In this document: positions 39,287-50,809 of the stretch, in pieces
How the letters are laid out: every line of letters begins with the position of its first letter
How positions within the stretch are numbered: the stretch's first letter is position 1
DNA from: Globisporangium splendens
Lineage: Eukaryota > Oomycota > Peronosporomycetes > Pythiales > Pythiaceae
Reading direction: 5' to 3'
Assembly (NCBI GenBank): GCA_006386115.1
Contig: VFIW01000071.1
Coordinates: 62,001-126,000, forward strand
Length of the DNA stretch: 64,000 nt
Position numbers and translations under genes: made by a program
The notes under the pieces: model-generated
What the model was told of the DNA's origin: nothing
Seen by the model: the letters and a program-made list of their open reading frames with translations, nothing else
Database searches by the model: none

Positions 39287-41795
39287 ATGGCAGACGATGA
39301 CGCGTCTGCGACCCCCGAGTCCACGGTGCTCGAGTCCATCAAGCTCCCACGCGGCGGCGTGGTGGCGTCCACGTCCATCGGTCCAGTGCAGCTCGGGATG
39401 CCGCCCGAGACCATCAAGGACTCGATGAAGCTCGGGTTGCCCGTGCCGCGCCACTACATCGTCCCGTCCGAGCCGTTCACAAAGACGCTAGGCGCAAACA
39501 TGGGCGTGAACGTCGCCGAGTTTGAGTTCCCAGCGTACTGCAACTTCTTCTTCAAGCGGCAATGCGTCAACCTCATCGTGACGTCCATCGACGTGGAGAT
39601 CCGCATTCGTCAGGTGTTCCAGGAAACGCTCTTTGGGCCAGCGACGTTGGATCTAAAGCACGACTTCCCACACTCGACGCTGCCCGACATGTATCCAGAT
39701 CTCCAGAAAGAGCTCGAGTATTTTCGAAAGTTCGGCGACACACTGATCACGTTGGACATGCTGCTCAAGTTCACGCACTTTGATGAGAACAACGAAGCCT
39801 GTGTCGTGCAGAACGACAAGCAGATCGTGATCAAGAAAGGCGAGAACTCGTTCACGATCGTAGACGGCAACAAGAGCGTCACGCTCGCCGACTCTGTGGA
39901 TTTGCCGCCGCCACCAGTGATTGAGCACATCAACGACTCGTTCTACCCGCCGGCATTTGGCGTCACGGTACTCGGCAACTCGCACGGATTCGACCCGAAC
40001 GGAAAGACTTCTGGGTACGTGCTGTGGATCAACCATCGCGGCATCATGATCGACCCGCCGCCCTTCTCGTCGTCCATACTGATCGCGAACAATATCCCGG
40101 CCGTGATGATCGACGGCGTCATCCTCACGCATTGCCATGCCGATCATGACGCTGGCACTTTCCAGAAAATTTTGCAAGAGGGACGTGTGGCACTGATCAC
40201 GACGAACACGATCTATCGTTCGTTTCTACGGAAGTACTCTGCCTTGTCTGGTTTTGAAGAAGACTTTCTCAAGAGAGTGCTCGACCATCGGCTCGTGCGC
40301 ATCAATGACCCGCATACGATTCGAGGTGCCGAGTTTCGATTTTTCTACTCGTTGCACTCGATCCCGTGTGTCGGCTTTGAAGTCACGTACGGCGACAAGA
40401 AGATCGTGTTCTCCGGGGATCACCTGAACGACGTGGAGAGGATCAACCAACTGCATCAAGACGGGGTGTTATCCAAGCACCGCTGCGAGGAGCTCCTGAA
40501 TTTCCCGTGGCATTGCGATACAATTTTGCACGAGGCTGGCGTGCCTCCTATTCACACACCTTTAAAGACGCTCATGGGTCTTGACGAAGACATCCGCAAA
40601 AAGATCTACGTCGTCCACACCGCAGCAAAAGATCTTCCAACAGACAGTGGGCTCCGTGGCGCTCCAGAAGGCGTCCACAACACCATCACACTCGATCCAA
40701 AGCTCCCTGAGAATGCTGGCGCGCTTGAGATCCTTGATCTCGTTCGAAAGATTGATCTGTTTGCGGAATTGACGCTGAACAACGCCTACGAGATTCTACA
40801 AATGGCCAGAAAAGTCAATTATCCGAAAGGTGGCATCGTGAAGAAAGCGGGTGAAGTCGGCGATACGTTCTATATTATTATTTTGGGGGAAGCGCAAGCG
40901 CTGTATCGACCAGACGAAGGTAATACTTCCCACCATTCGCCCGAAAAGCATTCGAGCTCTCCACGCACGAGCGCAAATCGCAAGCGTGTGTCCATGCTCT
41001 CGCTCGCGAAAAAGTACATTCCAGGCGATTACTTTGATTTGCAGAACCTGTTGACTCCAAACTGGGTGCTTCCATATCAAATGGTGGCTGTCACAAAGCT
41101 TTCGCTCTTGGAGTTCAACGCGGTCGACTTTAATTGGTTTTTGCGGCGTACGGCTGCGTTTGCACGGCTTCAGAAACTGTCCGAGAGCCGCTTGAACTTC
41201 TCGTACGATATCATCGAGTCGAATCAGGTGTTCCGAAAGCTCACGAACTCGCAGCGAACGATGTTGGAGATCATTTTGAGTCAGCGAGATGTGAAGGCTG
41301 GACAGATCATATGGGAAGCTGGCGACAAGTGCAGCGCCGCAGTGATCATCGACAAAGGCCAATTTGGACTCAAGGACCCTCTCAGTCAAGCTCCTGCCTC
41401 TGCAACCTCGGGCTCCTCCACTCCCCCGCAGACGGTGTCAAGGAAGCACCGACCTTCTTATAACGTAAGTGCCGCTCAGCTCCTTCTGACTTGCATTCAC
41501 AAATTGTGCACCCACTCAAACGCTTTGTTGTTGCATGTGACATCCACAGCGGATCATCCCGCTCGACATGAGTCTCTTAACGAAATCCGAAGACCAAGGC
41601 ACGATCTTGACCCAAGGGAGCTTCGTGGGCGACGTGGACAAACTGATCTCCGCGGAAGACTCGAGCCACGCGACGTCGCTCGTGTGTCTCCAGGCAGGAT
41701 CGGTGTTTTTCATCCTCAAGCACGATCTGCAGGGCTTTTTGCTAGAGAACCCGGGCATTCTCATGAGCCTCAGTGGGAAAATGTACGTACGATAG
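39287..41795 (+). CDS. Metallo-beta-lactamase / cyclic-nucleotide-binding protein (class II PDE-like)
   Basis: Two exons (39287-41464, 41550-41795; intron 85 nt, GTAAGT...CCACAG), 807 residues. After ~200 residues of unmatched N terminus comes a metallo-beta-lactamase fold: TVLGNSHGFDPNGKTSGYVL, the metal motif THCHADHD (His282, His284, Asp286, His287), VFSGDHLND and HCDTILHEAG. Two cyclic-nucleotide-binding domains follow: about 510-650 (NYPKGGIVKKAGEVGDTFYI) and about 665-800 (VKAGQIIWEAGDKCSA..., continuing over the intron to SLVCLQAGSVFFIL). The first cNBD is canonical except that its phosphate-binding loop is interrupted by a Ser-rich insert; the second is divergent. MBL plus two cNBDs is the layout of Dictyostelium GbpA/GbpB phosphodiesterases. 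Cyclic nucleotide hydrolysis with allosteric stimulation is therefore the best guess, not proof. Confidence 0.8.
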
Positions 41796-42307
41796 AGCGA
41801 TGGGAGAGAAAGAGACGACAGCCATTGCAAATACACGCAAAGCAAGAGAGATCTGATGTGTCCATGTGATGGCGGCACAACGATGTAGCCATTCTGGTGG
41901 AAGCTTTATTGAGGACGGTCTTCTAAAAGAGTCGTATGCTTTTTATAACAGACCGTCTTCTGTAAGGTACCCAGGAGTTATTACAAATATGCGCGCAGAT
42001 TTGTCTGAAATTTACAGAAGAAGCGATCCTCTGTCGTGTCTCGCAGTGCCGACGACAGCGCATCGGTAGGTATCGCTTTGCGGAGGGTAAAGAAGGAGTG
42101 CGCGCAGGTCCGATCTGGGCTCAGAGCGCGCAGTTGACTCCCGCATTCGCAGCAGAGCCGTCAAAAGCGCATCGGTCGTCGTGCACTCGCCACCTGAAGG
42201 ACGTTGCCGTTCTCAGCTCTCAGTACTTCAGCGCATCCACACGCCACCGCCATACGCCCTCCAGCGTCAGAGCACAGCAGACAGCAACTTCGTCCTTCGT
42301 AGCCAAC
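41796..42307. other. Intergenic spacer
   Basis: 512 bp between two plus-strand genes. It holds a short imperfect direct repeat (ggtcttct / ccgtcttctg near 41917 and 41953) but no CDS or RNA gene that I can support. Confidence 0.4.
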
Positions 42308-43982
42308 ATGGAGCGTCCGAGTCGCCGCAGTGCGGCGCAGAGCAGCACGCATGCCAATGGCGACAGCAGCAGCAGTAGCAGTCGTAGACGCCGCAGAGAG
42401 GCCAGTATGAGGAGCAGCAGCAAGGACAACGCGAGTGCGTCGCAGTCCGATGGGGATGCCGAGACGGACTCGAGCTCGGTCGCAGCCATGGAGACTGGGA
42501 GCAGCGTCACGCGCAGCAGCAAGAAGCTGCAGAGCCAGCAACGCGACGCCAAGAAGAAAGACGATGGGAACCCGGCTTCGAGTGGACACGACGACGTCGA
42601 TGGGGATGACGAGCATGAAGAGGAAGAAGGCGACGACGACCTCGATCTCTCGAGCAGCGAAAGCCATGGGAGCCATGCGAATGGAGCAAACGGCATGAGC
42701 AAGCGAGAACGCTCGCTCTCGAATGTGTCAACGACGTCGTCGAGTTCTTCCATTGCGTCGGACCACAATGAGGAAGACCGTCTCACGATGCAACTGGAGA
42801 AGCTGAAAGAGCTTGAAAAGAAGAAGAAAATGGTCGAAGACGGGACGCTCGCCGAGTACTGTCGCCGTGTCACGGAGTTTAAAGAAGAACGCAACCGGTT
42901 GATGGAGACTGCCGAATGGCATAAAAGCCTGCAGTTGAAGAACAGCCAAGATCTGTATGGCTTCGAGGTGCAACGTGCGCATAACCTTTGGGAGGTATGT
43001 ACCTCGTGTCTTGTGGTGAGATTGGCAGGGGTAGTGGTACTAGCCAGTGTGTGTGTGTGTGTGTATCTTTACAGCAAGCAAAGGATGTGCTCAAGTCGGA
43101 GATGCTTGGTCAAGTGGATGTGCTTTTGAGTAGTTTGAAAAAGGAACTAGAAGAGCTTTCCAAGGCCGAGGCGAGCGCGGGGGCAACGACTGAACCAAAA
43201 CCACGGTCGCCATCCGACGTGACGGAATCCGAAGGAGCGTCTGAAAAGGAAGAGCCTGTCCCAGAGAAGACCAAAACGAAAGGTATGACAATTTGGGCAT
43301 TGCATGAAAAAGCAAAATTCTGGAAAACTGTGCATTGGACTCATGTGCTTTGTCCAACTGCCTTTTTAGCACCGGTTGCGAGTAAGCGACGAAAAGTTGG
43401 GATCGAGTTTCCTGAGCAAACGATCCGTTTGCCGCTGGATGACATCAATACGGATCTTGTCAGTATCCTTGGGAGCCGACAGCAAACTGCTGCTGAAACA
43501 ACGGCGCGCCTGCCTCAGAAGACCATTGGTTCGTTTTATCAGGGTGTTTTGCATTTCTTTCGTTGAGATGCTGATGTGTTTATGATTGCCAACCCTTACA
43601 CTGCAGACAACTTCAAGTCTGAGCGGAGGCGGTTGTTCTGCGGCAAGTACATACTTGAAGATGGTGATGAAGTGGTTATCTCATCGCCGATTATCAAAGA
43701 GGACTACATCGGTACCATTTCGTCTATCACCGATGATGCGGTACGTGTCGACGGTTTTGTTGTTATCCATCGTGATGGACGCGAATAACGCCCTGACGAC
43801 GTTTTGTGCTTGCCCCCTCGTTATCATTGCAGGTGTTCGTCAAGCTCTCGTCTGGTCAGAAAGTTCGCATTTATTTAGCCTTGATTGAGCACAAGCGTTG
43901 CGAAGTGAAGCCATTTCTGCGCGGCTCGGCGGGTATGGGCAGTTTACAGACGACCGGGTGGGCGGAGTGCGAGCCATTTTAG
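42308..43982 (+). CDS. Sds3/BRMS1-like Sin3-HDAC complex subunit
   Basis: Five exons (42308-42994, 43075-43282, 43370-43528, 43607-43740, 43833-43982), introns 77-92 nt, 445 residues. N-terminal low-complexity Ser/Asp/Glu-rich region. The Sds3-like domain is a long coiled coil, EEDRLTMQLEKLKELEKKKK, then TLAEYCRRVTEFKEERNRL and LQLKNSQDLYGFEVQRAHNLWE continuing over intron 1 into QAKDVLKSEML. The C-terminal parts resemble BRMS1/Sds3 ends: FKSERRRLFCGKYILEDGDEV and FVKLSSGQKVRIYLALIEH. Sds3 proteins hold the Sin3-HDAC corepressor together in the nucleus. A (GT)n run lies inside intron 1 just before the acceptor. Confidence 0.85.
43047..43064 (+). repeat. (GT)n microsatellite in intron
   Basis: About nine GT units within the first intron of the Sds3-like gene, 10 bp before its 3' splice site, so length changes could affect splicing. 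Confidence 0.85.
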
Positions 43983-44285
43983 TCGCGTCCTGCCGTAGGT
44001 TTCGTCATTTTTTCCTCCTCGCTTTCCCTTCTGCTGTGATTTCTTTACCATTAAATAAACCAAATGAATATCCACTTTTCCTTCCGCATCTGTGTCCAAT
44101 GCTAACATATCCATCCAGGAAGCAGAAGCAATATTACACAACGGCATTTCTGCAACGCATGTAAAGAATTCATGCACGTTTGCCTTTATTAATGGGAAAT
44201 CAGAATATAGACTTAATAGCTTTTAGATAGATAGATAGACTGATTATTGACGCATGAATGCATATCGCGGAGACTTGCTGTTTCT
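43983..44285. other. Convergent 3' spacer
   Basis: 303 bp between the Sds3-like and PX-domain stops. Contains a short (TAGA)n run at about 44225-44239. Presumably holds both polyadenylation regions; no gene is seen. Confidence 0.5.
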
Positions 44286-45377
44286 TCACTGCTTCGGGGT
44301 TGACTCCAGCGACAGCATCTTGAGCAAACTCGTTGCGCGCGTTCGCTGCTCTTCCTCTGCGTCACTATCTCTGCCCTTCTTCACGAGTGCACTGCCGGGT
44401 CTCTCCTCCTCGCCATCGTCATTGTCCTCGTCGTCCTCTTCTTCCGTCAAAGAGACGCGCTTTCTCGTCGCCTTTTTCGGCTCATCACCCCAGTAACTTG
44501 GGAACGGCAGTCGACGGCGCTTCCAGTCCCCGCGTCCATCCGTGACTTGCTTGCTGAATCGAATCTCCGGAGATCTCACAAACGACAACGACACGTATCC
44601 GCTCGACGAAGCAGACGGCTGGGCGAACCCAGTCGTGGTGCCGATCACAGACGACTCCATTATCTCGGCATTCGTCTGGAACATGCCACCGATCGTGGTC
44701 ATCTCTTCGATATCCGGTCGGAGAAAGTGCGTAAACCCTTTGCAAAATTTCAAGTATGAATGTTCATCCAATGCGCGGAGAAATCGCTGCAGTTGCTCCT
44801 TGCGGTACTTTAACAGGCGTGGGTCATCGCCTCGAATGTACGAGATGAGACCGCCGTCGGGGAATTTCGGTAGCGTCTCCAGTAACTCCGCGCCGTACGT
44901 GTCTGCTAGATACAGGTGCAATTGCCGAAAGTCATTGTACCGCCGCATGACAGAGTACCGCACCATCGGCGGCAGTTCTGGATACGCCAACGCCACGTCG
45001 TCTCGAGAAGATGGCGATGACGATGACGCGGCAATGGGTGACGCCGTTGCCGACCCGGACAAGTACCCGGGATCCGTGAACGTCGGCATGCGCATCCGCG
45101 TGTCGAGCACTTCGATGTGGTACTGCCAGCTCGTGCCTTTCTTGGTCACACCCGTGATCTTCAAGTCGCGATCCAGGTCCTTCATGTTCTCACAGCAAAA
45201 CATGCGCTCCGCGCGCTTCCACCGATACACACTCGCCTCGTCCTGCTGCTGCGTTTTCTGTTCTGAGTCGGTCTCTTTTCCCAGCGGCGACGGCGGCGTT
45301 GAAGAAGGGGGAGAGGGCGGGGGCGTCAGCGGTGGCGTGCCTTCCGTCCCGATTTCTTTTTCCTCCGCGGAGTCCAT
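44286..45377 (-). CDS. PX-domain protein (sorting nexin-like)
   Basis: Single exon. The Met at 45377 (MDSAEEKEIG) gives 363 residues; the frame extends to 45500, but that lead is Cys/Arg-rich and unlikely. Pro-rich start, then a PX domain at about 60-215: LKITGVTKKGTSWQYHIEV, the phosphoinositide motif MRRYNDFRQLHLYLADTYG, LPKFP and the RKEQLQRFLRALDEH helix. A Ser-rich loop interrupts the domain after GYLSGSATAS. PX domains bind phosphatidylinositol 3-phosphate on endosomes. No BAR or other domain follows, only an acidic low-complexity tail. Confidence 0.85.
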   Translation of the reverse strand: MDSAEEKEIGTEGTPPLTPPPSPPSSTPPSPLGKETDSEQKTQQQDEASVYRWKRAERMFCCENMKDLDRDLKITGVTKKGTSWQYHIEVLDTRMRMPTFTDPGYLSGSATASPIAASSSSPSSRDDVALAYPELPPMVRYSVMRRYNDFRQLHLYLADTYGAELLETLPKFPDGGLISYIRGDDPRLLKYRKEQLQRFLRALDEHSYLKFCKGFTHFLRPDIEEMTTIGGMFQTNAEIMESSVIGTTTGFAQPSASSSGYVSLSFVRSPEIRFSKQVTDGRGDWKRRRLPFPSYWGDEPKKATRKRVSLTEEEDDEDNDDGEEERPGSALVKKGRDSDAEEEQRTRATSLLKMLSLESTPKQ

Positions 45378-45448
45378 TGCGAGTCCTATTCTGCCGACGT
45401 GCGCGTCTTCTATTGCAATAGACTTTCGTTCGCGGTTGGACAGCCAAC

Positions 45449-45780
45449 AATGGCGATGACAGCGGCAGCGCGTGATGTCGGATCGCTGACTGGTGCGCAC
45501 GTACTGTACCGGCTGGATTCGTCAGTTGCGCCGAGCAACTACGAGTGTCCGTATGTAATCCTGAGCCCTGTCCTTACTGTGTCTCTTGACACGCAGGCTC
45601 TCTCTCAACAGTATCCCACGGGATTGGTTGACACAAACAAACGGAAAATTAGAATGCGCGCGTGTCTGGTGCATGAAGTATGCTGCAACGGATTGCGCAA
45701 AGGACGGCGGTATGAATATGCGCGCATCAAGCCAGTCTGTGTATGTGTATATGCACTTACCCTCTTTCCGATTGGAATGT
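45449..45780 (+). CDS. Candidate small spliced gene (uncertain)
   Basis: An ATG at about 45450 starts a protein-like exon (AARDVGSLTGAHVLYRLDSS) ending at a GTATGTAATCC donor near 45552. A Cys-containing second part could start after the AG at about 45597 or 45612; two frames are possible (LVHEVCCNGLRKGRRYEYAR or LECARVWCMKYAATDCAK) and I cannot choose. It is divergent from the PX gene with about 70 bp between the starts. Unrecognised; may not be a gene. Confidence 0.25.
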
Positions 45781-46104
45781 GAGAACTGCGCTCGCTGCCG
45801 CTGCTCCTTCTGCCGGTGGTGGTGCATTTCCCCATCAATTTCACACTCACGCTGCAGCGACAACAGCAAAAACAAAAAACAGATGTGCTCGATCCTCTTC
45901 CACACTCAGACAACACTCTCTGATCTGCTGGTTCGAGACCCATTTTCGACGCTAATTGGCTGAAAAGGACGGCTGATCGCGAAATCAAAGTTCCATGCGC
46001 GTTCTTTTTTCTCCGTCTGAGTCTGAGTCTCATTTTTCTTCGAAATTTGAACGAAAAGGCTGACGAAGGTCGCTCGAAGGTCGTACAAAGTTTATCTTAG
46101 CCGG

Positions 46105-46160
46105 ATTGGCTATAAACAGAGCAATTGATCATTGGCTATAATTTTATTTTTGTGGATTGG
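46105..46160. promoter_or_regulatory. Triple inverted-CCAAT promoter of Aquarius
   Basis: ATTGG (CCAAT on the minus strand) occurs at 46105-46109, 46131-46135 and 46156-46160. The first two lie in an exact 10-bp direct repeat, attggctata, at 46105-46114 and 46131-46140, each also supplying a TATA-like tail. The Aquarius ATG is at 46244. Confidence 0.5.
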
Positions 46161-46243
46161 ATGAAAAACCGTGAGGGAGTCGTCGGTCCTCTATTCAGAG
46201 GAAGATCACAGCTTTCCATTTTGCAGCATCGAGAGCGACGAAA

Positions 46244-49200
46244 ATGGGCAAACCTGCGCGCGCGCCGAGTGCGGAATCGAGTGAAAACGCCGACCTGGAG
46301 GCTCTTGTGCAGCAAATCCGCAGCACGAACGCTCCTTCTACCGAGGTACGTGTTAAACGTGTATTTTAATGGTCCTGGCGTCTCCAAAAGCCGTGCTGCT
46401 CACGCGCTGTGGAGAGCGGAACCCTGCCTTTTGCCACTCACACATATCCACGTTGCACTCTAACACACATTTTATTCCCTTGCACATCGAATGTACATGA
46501 AGACGCTGAAGAGCATTCAGGACGTGTATGTGAAGTGTCTCGCGATCGCTGATTTGAAGAAAGTGCTGGAGCATGTGGACGTGCTGGCGGCCGCAGGATA
46601 CCTGGAAGACGTGCTTTGGAGACACGCCGAAGTGGCGACCGCGTCATGTAAGAGCAGTGAACTGGGACAGCAGAAGGCGTGGGTCGTGTCGGTCATGATG
46701 CTCGTCAACTACAAGCTTCGCGAAAGTGCTGTTGACGTGTGGAGCATTGTCGAGGTCAAAGATCCAAATACGAAAAAATCGGGCTCGTCCCACTTTGAAG
46801 CGTTTGTTGCGACTCTGTTGTCGCTAAAGCATGGTGAGCATGCTGCAAGCGTCAATTGGAGTGTCCTGGAGAAAAGCTACCTGATTCAATTTCTCATCAA
46901 TTGCTACCAGAGCCTTGAAATTCCCGCGATTGCAAAGGTAAGCGGCGCCTTCGGTTTGCAGCTTTTGTGGAGCGAAAAGCTCAGGCATCTTTTTGTGTGT
47001 GATTATTGGTTTAGACTTTTCTCAAGCTCACGTCACTTCCCACATGGAGTGCACTTTCTCCAACGCAGCGAAGCATTGAGTTTGAGAAATACCCTAAGCT
47101 TGAACGCCACTGGAAAAATACAATCGGCGGTGCTGCTAGCGACGCGGATGTAGATCAAGATAAGCCCTCGAAGCGCCGAAAAGTGGCTCCTGTCTCTCAA
47201 GTTGCTGTCTCCATTCACGAAAAATCGTTCATCGCTGATCTCATCCGCGAGTTTTTTCGAACCATCAACGAGCCAAGCAAAGCCACTGATCAAGCTGAAA
47301 TCGACGACAAGCTTCTTTATACGGCGATTTTTCTGGCATTTGTGATTGATCTGCTGAGCCAGCTGCCAACTCGGCGTTTCCTGCAAGTTGTGTTGCAGCG
47401 TTTCCACTTCGTAATGGTTGTGAGAAGATCGCCGTTTATTGCAGACTGTCTTCAGTGGCGTTCGGCTTTTGAAATTGCAGGATTGAAGAAGCAGATCGCT
47501 CTTGTGGAAGCATTGATTCACTTCCCCATTGATTCGCACACGGGTAGATCTTTTACCACAAGAGAGCAGCGCGAAAATGATTCAACGCGCATCCAGACGC
47601 TTCAGCAATGCGCTTTCCAAGAATATCGTAACACCCCGTTGGAAGAACTCGCGATTATCCCGGTGTCGTCAATTGCTGATAGGAAAACATTTTCGAGCCA
47701 TTTGAAGCCCATTGTAGGCTCTGACAGAGCACGAGTGAATGCGTTAGCCGTCACTTTGGGTGTGGTTGCTGATCTTGAAGAAGCGTCGACACTGTCGAGC
47801 GACGAACTCGTCGAGTGTTTTTTGAACGAGTATGCGCCATCCAGGGGAGATGTCTCGGAGTGGAGTGAGACCGCTATTTTTCCTACCGAGGTGGACATTT
47901 GGAACGACCTTTTAGAGAGTGATGATCAATCGGGTGGAAGCTTTGTGTATGGTGTGCAAGGCAAGCTGATCCCGCTGTTACCGATCCGAAAGCTAAGTCT
48001 CCAGTTTTTGAATATTGGCGATTACCTTCAGCGCAACTACGAGCTATTTCGATTGGAAGCATCTTACGACATCCGATCCAGCCTGGAGTCTTCAATCAAG
48101 CAATTGGATGCAGTTCGATCACTTACTTCTGCAGAAACAGTTTTTCGCGGCCATTCTCAAATGGCAGTGCCATTGAGTTCGCCACTGAAGATTATGAAAA
48201 TCTCGAAGCCAGCACTTGGAAAGACTAACCCAGCATCGGTTGTCGGGCAGTTTGACGTCGAACTAGACTCTCGACATGACTTTAATGTCTTCGACAACTA
48301 CCAAACGAAGGAAGTTGTTTTTCTGATCACCCTTCGGGCAACAAATGATGAAGCTGCCGAAGTGATGGGCTTTTCTAACCAAAAGAACGAACTCGGAAAG
48401 GAAAAGACCTACTTTCCAGAAGAATATGGGGTTTTGTACGTTCGAGGAGCTGAAGTGATTGAGGTTGTCGATGGCTACGGCGCGGCAGTCAACGATGAGA
48501 ATCCCCGCGGAAAAGGGAAGAAGCGAACTTTCAAAGTGGCACTGGACGGGTTGCAGTACAAGACTGACCTAGAAGAAGGGCGTTTGGATGCTTACCAACA
48601 TGTGAACGTGCTGGTTCGACGAAAAGCGAGAGAAAACAATTTCAAAGCGGTTCTTGACACTGTCTTGGACACATGGTCGAATGCCAAGAAAGACGAGCTT
48701 CTTCCGTCGTGGTTCCATGACCTACTTTTAGGATACGGACATCCATCAGCTGCGACATACAAATCGATCTGCAAGCAACGGCAGCAACAAGAAGTCGTCG
48801 TTCCCCTTCTTGCCCTCGTTTCAGACGGCGAGCATGCCTTAGAAACTTGCGCTGAAGACGGTACCAGTGGTTTGTGTCTGGTTGACAGCGATGACGTTGA
48901 TAAGCCATTGGCTGCGAAAGATGCAATCGGTCCTTTCACATACGTTGAAAACTTGAAGGATGGTTCAGTGCTCGTGAAAGCGCATCGAAGATCTCCAGAA
49001 GAGACAAGCATCTCAGCCCCGCCTCGTATTCGCTTCACTAAATCTCAAGTGGCAGCTGTGCGATCTGGTATGTGCGAAGGTTTGACCGTCATTGTTGGAC
49101 CACCTGGAACCGGCAAAACCGATGTCGCTGTCCAACTTGTGCTGAATCTTCATCGCACCACCCCGTCGAGCGAGAAAATATTGATTGTCGCTCACTCGAA

Positions 49201-50785
49201 CCAAGCGTTGAATGATTTTTTCAGCAAAATCTTATCGCGCAAGCTGATCAACGAAGCTGAAATCGTTCGTCTCGGGCAGGGTCAGCACACTGACGCAGCG
49301 ATCTTCCAAGATGACTTCAGTCGCAATGGTCGTGTCAATTATCTGCTGCAACGTCGGCTGGATTTGCTCAAAGAGGTTGAGTTTTTGGCGAAGTGGCTTG
49401 AAGAAAAGAATCCAAACCAGTATTCTGGTTTGGGTTCATCAGCTGGATATTCCTGTGAGAATGCCGTATTCTTTTATCAGTGTCATTTGAAAACTCTGCT
49501 GCATGCGGCGAAAGACGTCTCCAAACCAACCGAGTATACTCTCTTGAGCGAGTATTTCACTACAAGAAATGGCGTTGCTCCTGAGAGTCGCGAAGCTGGT
49601 CTACAGTTGGTGAATACTATGGAAGCTTATTTTGGCGAGCTTCAGCGTCTCCAGCCGTTTGAGTTGTTGCAGACTCCGCGACAACGTGGCGATCTGTATT
49701 TGATCCAACACGCCAGAATCATCGCAATGACCTGCACGCATGCGGCGCTAAACCAACGGAAGCTTGTCGATTTGGGGTTGACTTTCGGCAGTTTTATCAT
49801 GGAAGAAGCCGGACAGGTCAGTGAAATCGACACTTTGATCCCACTCTTACTGGCCTCGTCCTCACCAACAAAATCGCTGAAGAAAAAAAGCGACGAGACG
49901 CAGTTGAAGCGCATCGTATTGATGGGGGATCCAAATCAGCTTCCTCCTGTCGTCAAGTCAATGGCATTGAAAGACTACGCCCACCTCGATCAAAGTCTGT
50001 TCACCCGCCTGCTTCGCCTGGACGTTCCTCGAATTGTCCTCGATCAACAAGGTCGAAGTCGCTCGTTGCTAGCTGATCTGTATCGATGGAGATACTCCAG
50101 CGATGATCATCAGCTACGTGATTTGCCCCATGTTGCAAAATCTACCAAGTACGAAGCCCCCAACCCTGGATTTGCTTACGTCGCGCAGTTCATTCAGGTT
50201 CCATTGAGCAAGGAGCGCCAAACTAAGCCATTCGCCTACGAAAATGAAGAGGAAGCACGGTTTATCGTGTCACTGTTCAAGTATATGCTGGCGATTGGCT
50301 ATGATGCCGCGAAGATCACGATATTGACCACCTACAATGCGCAAAAGGAGCTGCTCCAGCGTCTGTTGCGTCGTGAAGACTCGCTTCCAAAATGCAAGGT
50401 TTCAACAGTGGATCGTTTCCAAGGGCAACAAAACGATTTCATTCTGCTTTCTACAGTTCGTAGTGGATCTTCAATTGGACACCTTCGGGATGTTCGACGC
50501 GCATGCACGGCATTTTCGCGTGCTCGACTGGGCTTTTACGTGCTTGGGAATGAAGCGACGTTGCGGAAATCGAAGGAGCTTGAGCCGTTCACGTCTCGGC
50601 TTTTTGGAATGGCCGCCGAGCACCCATCGCAGCTTGCGCTACTTCCATCGGAGCGTGTTGGCAAAGCCGTGAACAGAGAAAAGAAGCCAACTGGCAAGAA
50701 AAGCGCTGACACTGTGATCCGGCTGGCAAAAGAGTGCAGACCTCAGCTAGAAAAGATCATTGCGGATGTATTGAAGACGAATTAA
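46244..50785 (+). CDS. AQR: Aquarius, intron-binding spliceosomal helicase
   Basis: Three exons: 46244-46345, about 46503-46937, and 47015-50785. The second intron (77 nt) is firm; the exon 2 acceptor (…CATGAAG) is the least sure. About 1,435 residues versus about 1,485 in human. The armadillo-like N-terminal part (LISLP-like TSLPTWSALSPTQR, PTRRFLQVVL) is followed by the stalk and the SF1 helicase core. Motifs: QVAAVRSGMCEGL, Walker A GPPGTGKTDVAVQ, IVAHSNQALND, DFSRNGRVNYLLQRR, IIAMTCTHAALNQ, Walker B MEEAGQVSEI, MGDPNQLPPVVK, LDQQGRSRSLL, TTYNAQKELL, STVDRFQGQQNDFILLS, GHLRDVRRACTAFSRAR. Aquarius binds the intron upstream of the branch point within the activated spliceosome. Most motifs match animal AQR almost word for word. 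Fits the intron-rich genes around it. Confidence 0.95.
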
Positions 50786-50809
50786 AAAGGAGAGGGAATA
50801 AGAAAAGAT

